Shown here piece by piece: positions 62,309-64,000 of a DNA stretch of 64,000 bases (position 1 is the first letter of the stretch; each line of letters starts with the position of its first letter). The notes under the pieces were generated by a model. That model saw nothing but the letters and a program-made list of their open reading frames with translations. It was not told the DNA's origin and did not search any database. Source of the stretch: Janthinobacterium sp. J1-1. Its GTDB lineage: Bacteria; Pseudomonadota; Gammaproteobacteria; Burkholderiales; Burkholderiaceae_D. The DNA is taken from positions 4,402,001-4,466,000 of the forward strand of contig NZ_CP132339.1 of the NCBI RefSeq assembly GCF_030944405.1, given 5' to 3'. Both the position numbers and the translations under genes were made by a program.

Positions 62309-63601
62309 ATGGACAAGGAAGCAGGCGTGGTGGCGGTGGTAGGACTCGGTTATGTGGGACTGCAGCTGGCGGTGGCGTTTGGCGCGCGCCAGCGCACCAT
62401 CGGTTTCGATTTGTCGGCGCGCAAGGTGGCCAGCTATCGGGAAGGCGTCGATCCCACCGGCGAAGTGAGCACGGAGCAATTGCGCGCCGCACGCTGGCTC
62501 AGCGTGAGCTGCGATCCGGCCGAACTGATGCTGGCCGACTTCATCATCGTTGCCGTGCCCACGCCCGTCGACAGCGCGCACAATCCCGATTTTTCCGCCC
62601 TGGCCGGCGCCAGCGCCACGGCCGGGCGCCACATGAAGCGTGGCGCCACCGTCATCTTCGAATCGACCGTCTATCCGGGCGCCACCGAAGAAATCTGCAT
62701 TCCCTTGCTGGAACGCCATTCGGGCCTGCGCTGGAAAGAAGATTTTCATGTCGGCTTTTCGCCCGAACGCATCAATCCGGGCGACAAGTCGCACACCCTG
62801 GCCAGCATCCGCAAGGTGGTGTCCGGCGACGACGCGGCCACCCTGGACCAGGTGGCGCGCCTGTATGAAGGCGTGGTCGAGGCCGGCGTGCACCGGGCTT
62901 CCAGCATCCGCGTGGCCGAGGCCGCGAAGGTGATCGAAAACACCCAGCGCGACCTGAACATCGCGCTGATGAACGAGCTGGCCATCATTTTCGACCGGAT
63001 CGGCATCGATACCCTGGAAGTGCTGCAGGCGGCCGGCACCAAATGGAATTTTTTGCCATTCCGGCCGGGCCTGGTCGGTGGCCACTGCATCGGCGTCGAT
63101 CCGTATTACCTGACGCACAAGGCGGAAATGCTGGGCTACCACCCCCATGTGATCCTGGCCGGGCGCCGCATCAACGATGGCATGGCCAAATTCGTGGCCG
63201 AAAAAACCATCAAGGAAATGGTGCGCGCCGGCTTCAAGCTGAAAGGCTCGCATGTCAACGTGCTGGGCCTGACCTTCAAGGAAAACTGTCCCGACCTGCG
63301 CAATTCCAAGGTGGTCGACATGATCCATGAACTGCAAAGCTATGGCGTGCAAGTACACGTGCACGACCCGGTGGCCGACGGCCGCGAAGCGCTGGAAGAA
63401 TACGGCCTGGAACTGGTCAGCTGGGAGCAGCTGCCGCGCGCCGAGGCCATTATCAGCGCCGTCTCGCACCAGGCGCTGCTGGCGCGCCCGCTGGCCGATT
63501 TCCGCGCCAAGGTGGTCGACAACGGCTGTTTTATCGACATCAAGTCGCATTTCGATCCGCTCAAGCTGACCGAGGACGGCTTGCATGTGTGGCGGCTGTG
63601 A
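62309..63601 (+). CDS. tviB: UDP-N-acetylhexosamine 6-dehydrogenase (TviB/WbpO type)
   Basis: A 430-residue nucleotide-sugar dehydrogenase. [12 protein letters not shown] is the NAD site, [12 protein letters not shown] and [12 protein letters not shown] are substrate motifs, and [11 protein letters not shown] carries the catalytic Cys260. Enzymes of this type oxidise UDP-GlcNAc or UDP-GalNAc to the uronic acid in two steps. The ATG at 62309 has GGAGCGAAC before it; an earlier ATG at 62294 is less well placed. The stop codon shares its last base with the epimerase ATG, so both make UDP-N-acetylgalactosaminuronic acid. Confidence 0.93.
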   Translation: MDKEAGVVAVVGLGYVGLQLAVAFGARQRTIGFDLSARKVASYREGVDPTGEVSTEQLRAARWLSVSCDPAELMLADFIIVAVPTPVDSAHNPDFSALAGASATAGRHMKRGATVIFESTVYPGATEEICIPLLERHSGLRWKEDFHVGFSPERINPGDKSHTLASIRKVVSGDDAATLDQVARLYEGVVEAGVHRASSIRVAEAAKVIENTQRDLNIALMNELAIIFDRIGIDTLEVLQAAGTKWNFLPFRPGLVGGHCIGVDPYYLTHKAEMLGYHPHVILAGRRINDGMAKFVAEKTIKEMVRAGFKLKGSHVNVLGLTFKENCPDLRNSKVVDMIHELQSYGVQVHVHDPVADGREALEEYGLELVSWEQLPRAEAIISAVSHQALLARPLADFRAKVVDNGCFIDIKSHFDPLKLTEDGLHVWRL

Positions 63602-64000
63602 TGGCCGCTATTGGTGACAGCACCACTGATTACAGCCAGGCCTGCGAGCGGTTGCGGCAGGCGCCCCGGCGCTGGCTGGTGACGGGCGCGGCAGGTTTCA
63701 TCGGCTCGCACCTGCTGGAAACCTTGCTGGAACTGGGCCAGACGGTGCGCGGCCTCGACAATTTCAGCACCGGCCACCGCCACAACCTGGCGCAGGTACG
63801 CGAGCGTGTCGGCGAGCGGGCCTGGCGGCGCTTCGCCTTGATCGAAGGCGATATCCGCGATGCGCAAACGTGCGCGCGCGCCTGCGCCGGCGTCGATATC
63901 GTGCTGCACCAGGCCGCGCTCGGTTCTGTGCCGCGCTCGCTGCGCGAACCGCAGCTCTACCATGACGTCAACCTGGGCGGCTTCCTGTGCCTGCTGGACG
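63601..64000 (+). CDS. tviC: UDP-N-acetylglucosamine(uronate) 4-epimerase (TviC/WbpP type), partial
   Basis: The first 133 codons of an extended-SDR epimerase, cut by the window edge. [11 protein letters not shown] (27-37) is the NAD site; [12 protein letters not shown] is the loop characteristic of WbpP/Tvi[13 protein letters not shown] carries the catalytic-region serine. It would interconvert the 4-epimers of the UDP-N-acetylhexosamine or of its uronate, working with the dehydrogenase before it. The start overlaps the tviB stop by one base. Confidence 0.9.
   Translation, partial: MAAIGDSTTDYSQACERLRQAPRRWLVTGAAGFIGSHLLETLLELGQTVRGLDNFSTGHRHNLAQVRERVGERAWRRFALIEGDIRDAQTCARACAGVDIVLHQAALGSVPRSLREPQLYHDVNLGGFLCLLD

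Noticed and set aside
1..64000. tRNA or rRNA genes, CRISPR arrays, insertion sequences, integrases.
   Set aside because: None was recognised: no transposase-like protein, no regularly spaced repeats and no tRNA-like cloverleaf was noticed on reading both strands. Short tRNAs could be missed without a covariance search.

Overview
The window is GC-rich DNA (roughly two thirds GC) with tightly packed, often overlapping genes. Gene content and protein style point to a betaproteobacterium of the Oxalobacteraceae (Janthinobacterium/Massilia/Duganella type). This is inferred from the genes alone; there is no rRNA in the window.

Positions 1-15.8 kb hold ordinary chromosomal genes. In order they are a 24-residue membrane peptide, a lipoprotein esterase, a DUF1439 lipoprotein, a divergent AraC regulator/short-chain dehydrogenase pair, an LpxO-like hydroxylase, a chemoreceptor, a CPBP membrane protein, and a divergent MFS exporter/LysR pair. 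An iron-uptake module (FecI-type sigma factor, FecR, TonB-dependent receptor) follows; its receptor gene carries an in-gene deletion plus frame change. purT and an unidentified gene close the region.

From about 15.8 kb to the right edge lies a large exosortase A (XrtA/EpsH) exopolysaccharide locus in several divergent arms. Arm 1 (minus, 20.4 to 15.8 kb): GNAT-like protein, acyl carrier protein, exosortase-associated hydrolases 2 and 1, a glycosyltransferase and a TPR protein. Arm 2 (plus, 20.6 to 25.3 kb): acyl-CoA ligase, PLP decarboxylase and an asparagine-synthetase-like protein. Arm 3 (minus, 27.5 to 25.3 kb): O-glycosylation ligase and a deacetylase. Arm 4 (plus, 27.6 to 35.0 kb): fused GT2-GT4 enzyme, flippase, GT4, MBOAT O-acyltransferase and its SGNH partner. 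A short insert of unrelated genes follows (ldhA, TfoX-like, small hypothetical). Arm 5 (minus, 54.3 to 36.8 kb) is a 13-gene run: chain-length determinant, tyrosine kinase, outer-membrane protein, wecB, deacetylase, FemAB, sugar transferases 1 and 2 flanking xrtA, amidotransferase, GT4, a GT4-PaaK fusion and a methyltransferase. Arm 6 (plus, 54.5 to 56.1 kb): export lipoprotein and exosortase-system acyltransferase. Arm 7 (minus, 62.1 to 56.1 kb): prsT, a Wzy-like polymerase and a trypsin-like protease. Arm 8 (plus, from 62.3 kb): tviB-type dehydrogenase and the start of a tviC-type epimerase.

Together these would make amino and uronic sugar nucleotides, assemble and decorate a lipid-linked repeat, flip and polymerise it, set chain length and export it. 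XrtA would in parallel process PEP-CTERM proteins. No PEP-CTERM substrate, undecaprenyl-phosphate sugar-1-phosphate transferase, PrsK/PrsR pair or XrtA-linked AAA ATPase is in the window; they may lie beyond the right edge.

The most notable new observation is a shared palindrome, TTGA-N6-TCAA (TTG-N8-CAA), in the divergent gaps of this locus. At three sites a -10-like hexamer starts exactly 19 bases beyond the palindrome edge, as expected for a Crp/Fnr-type class II activator controlling the whole locus.
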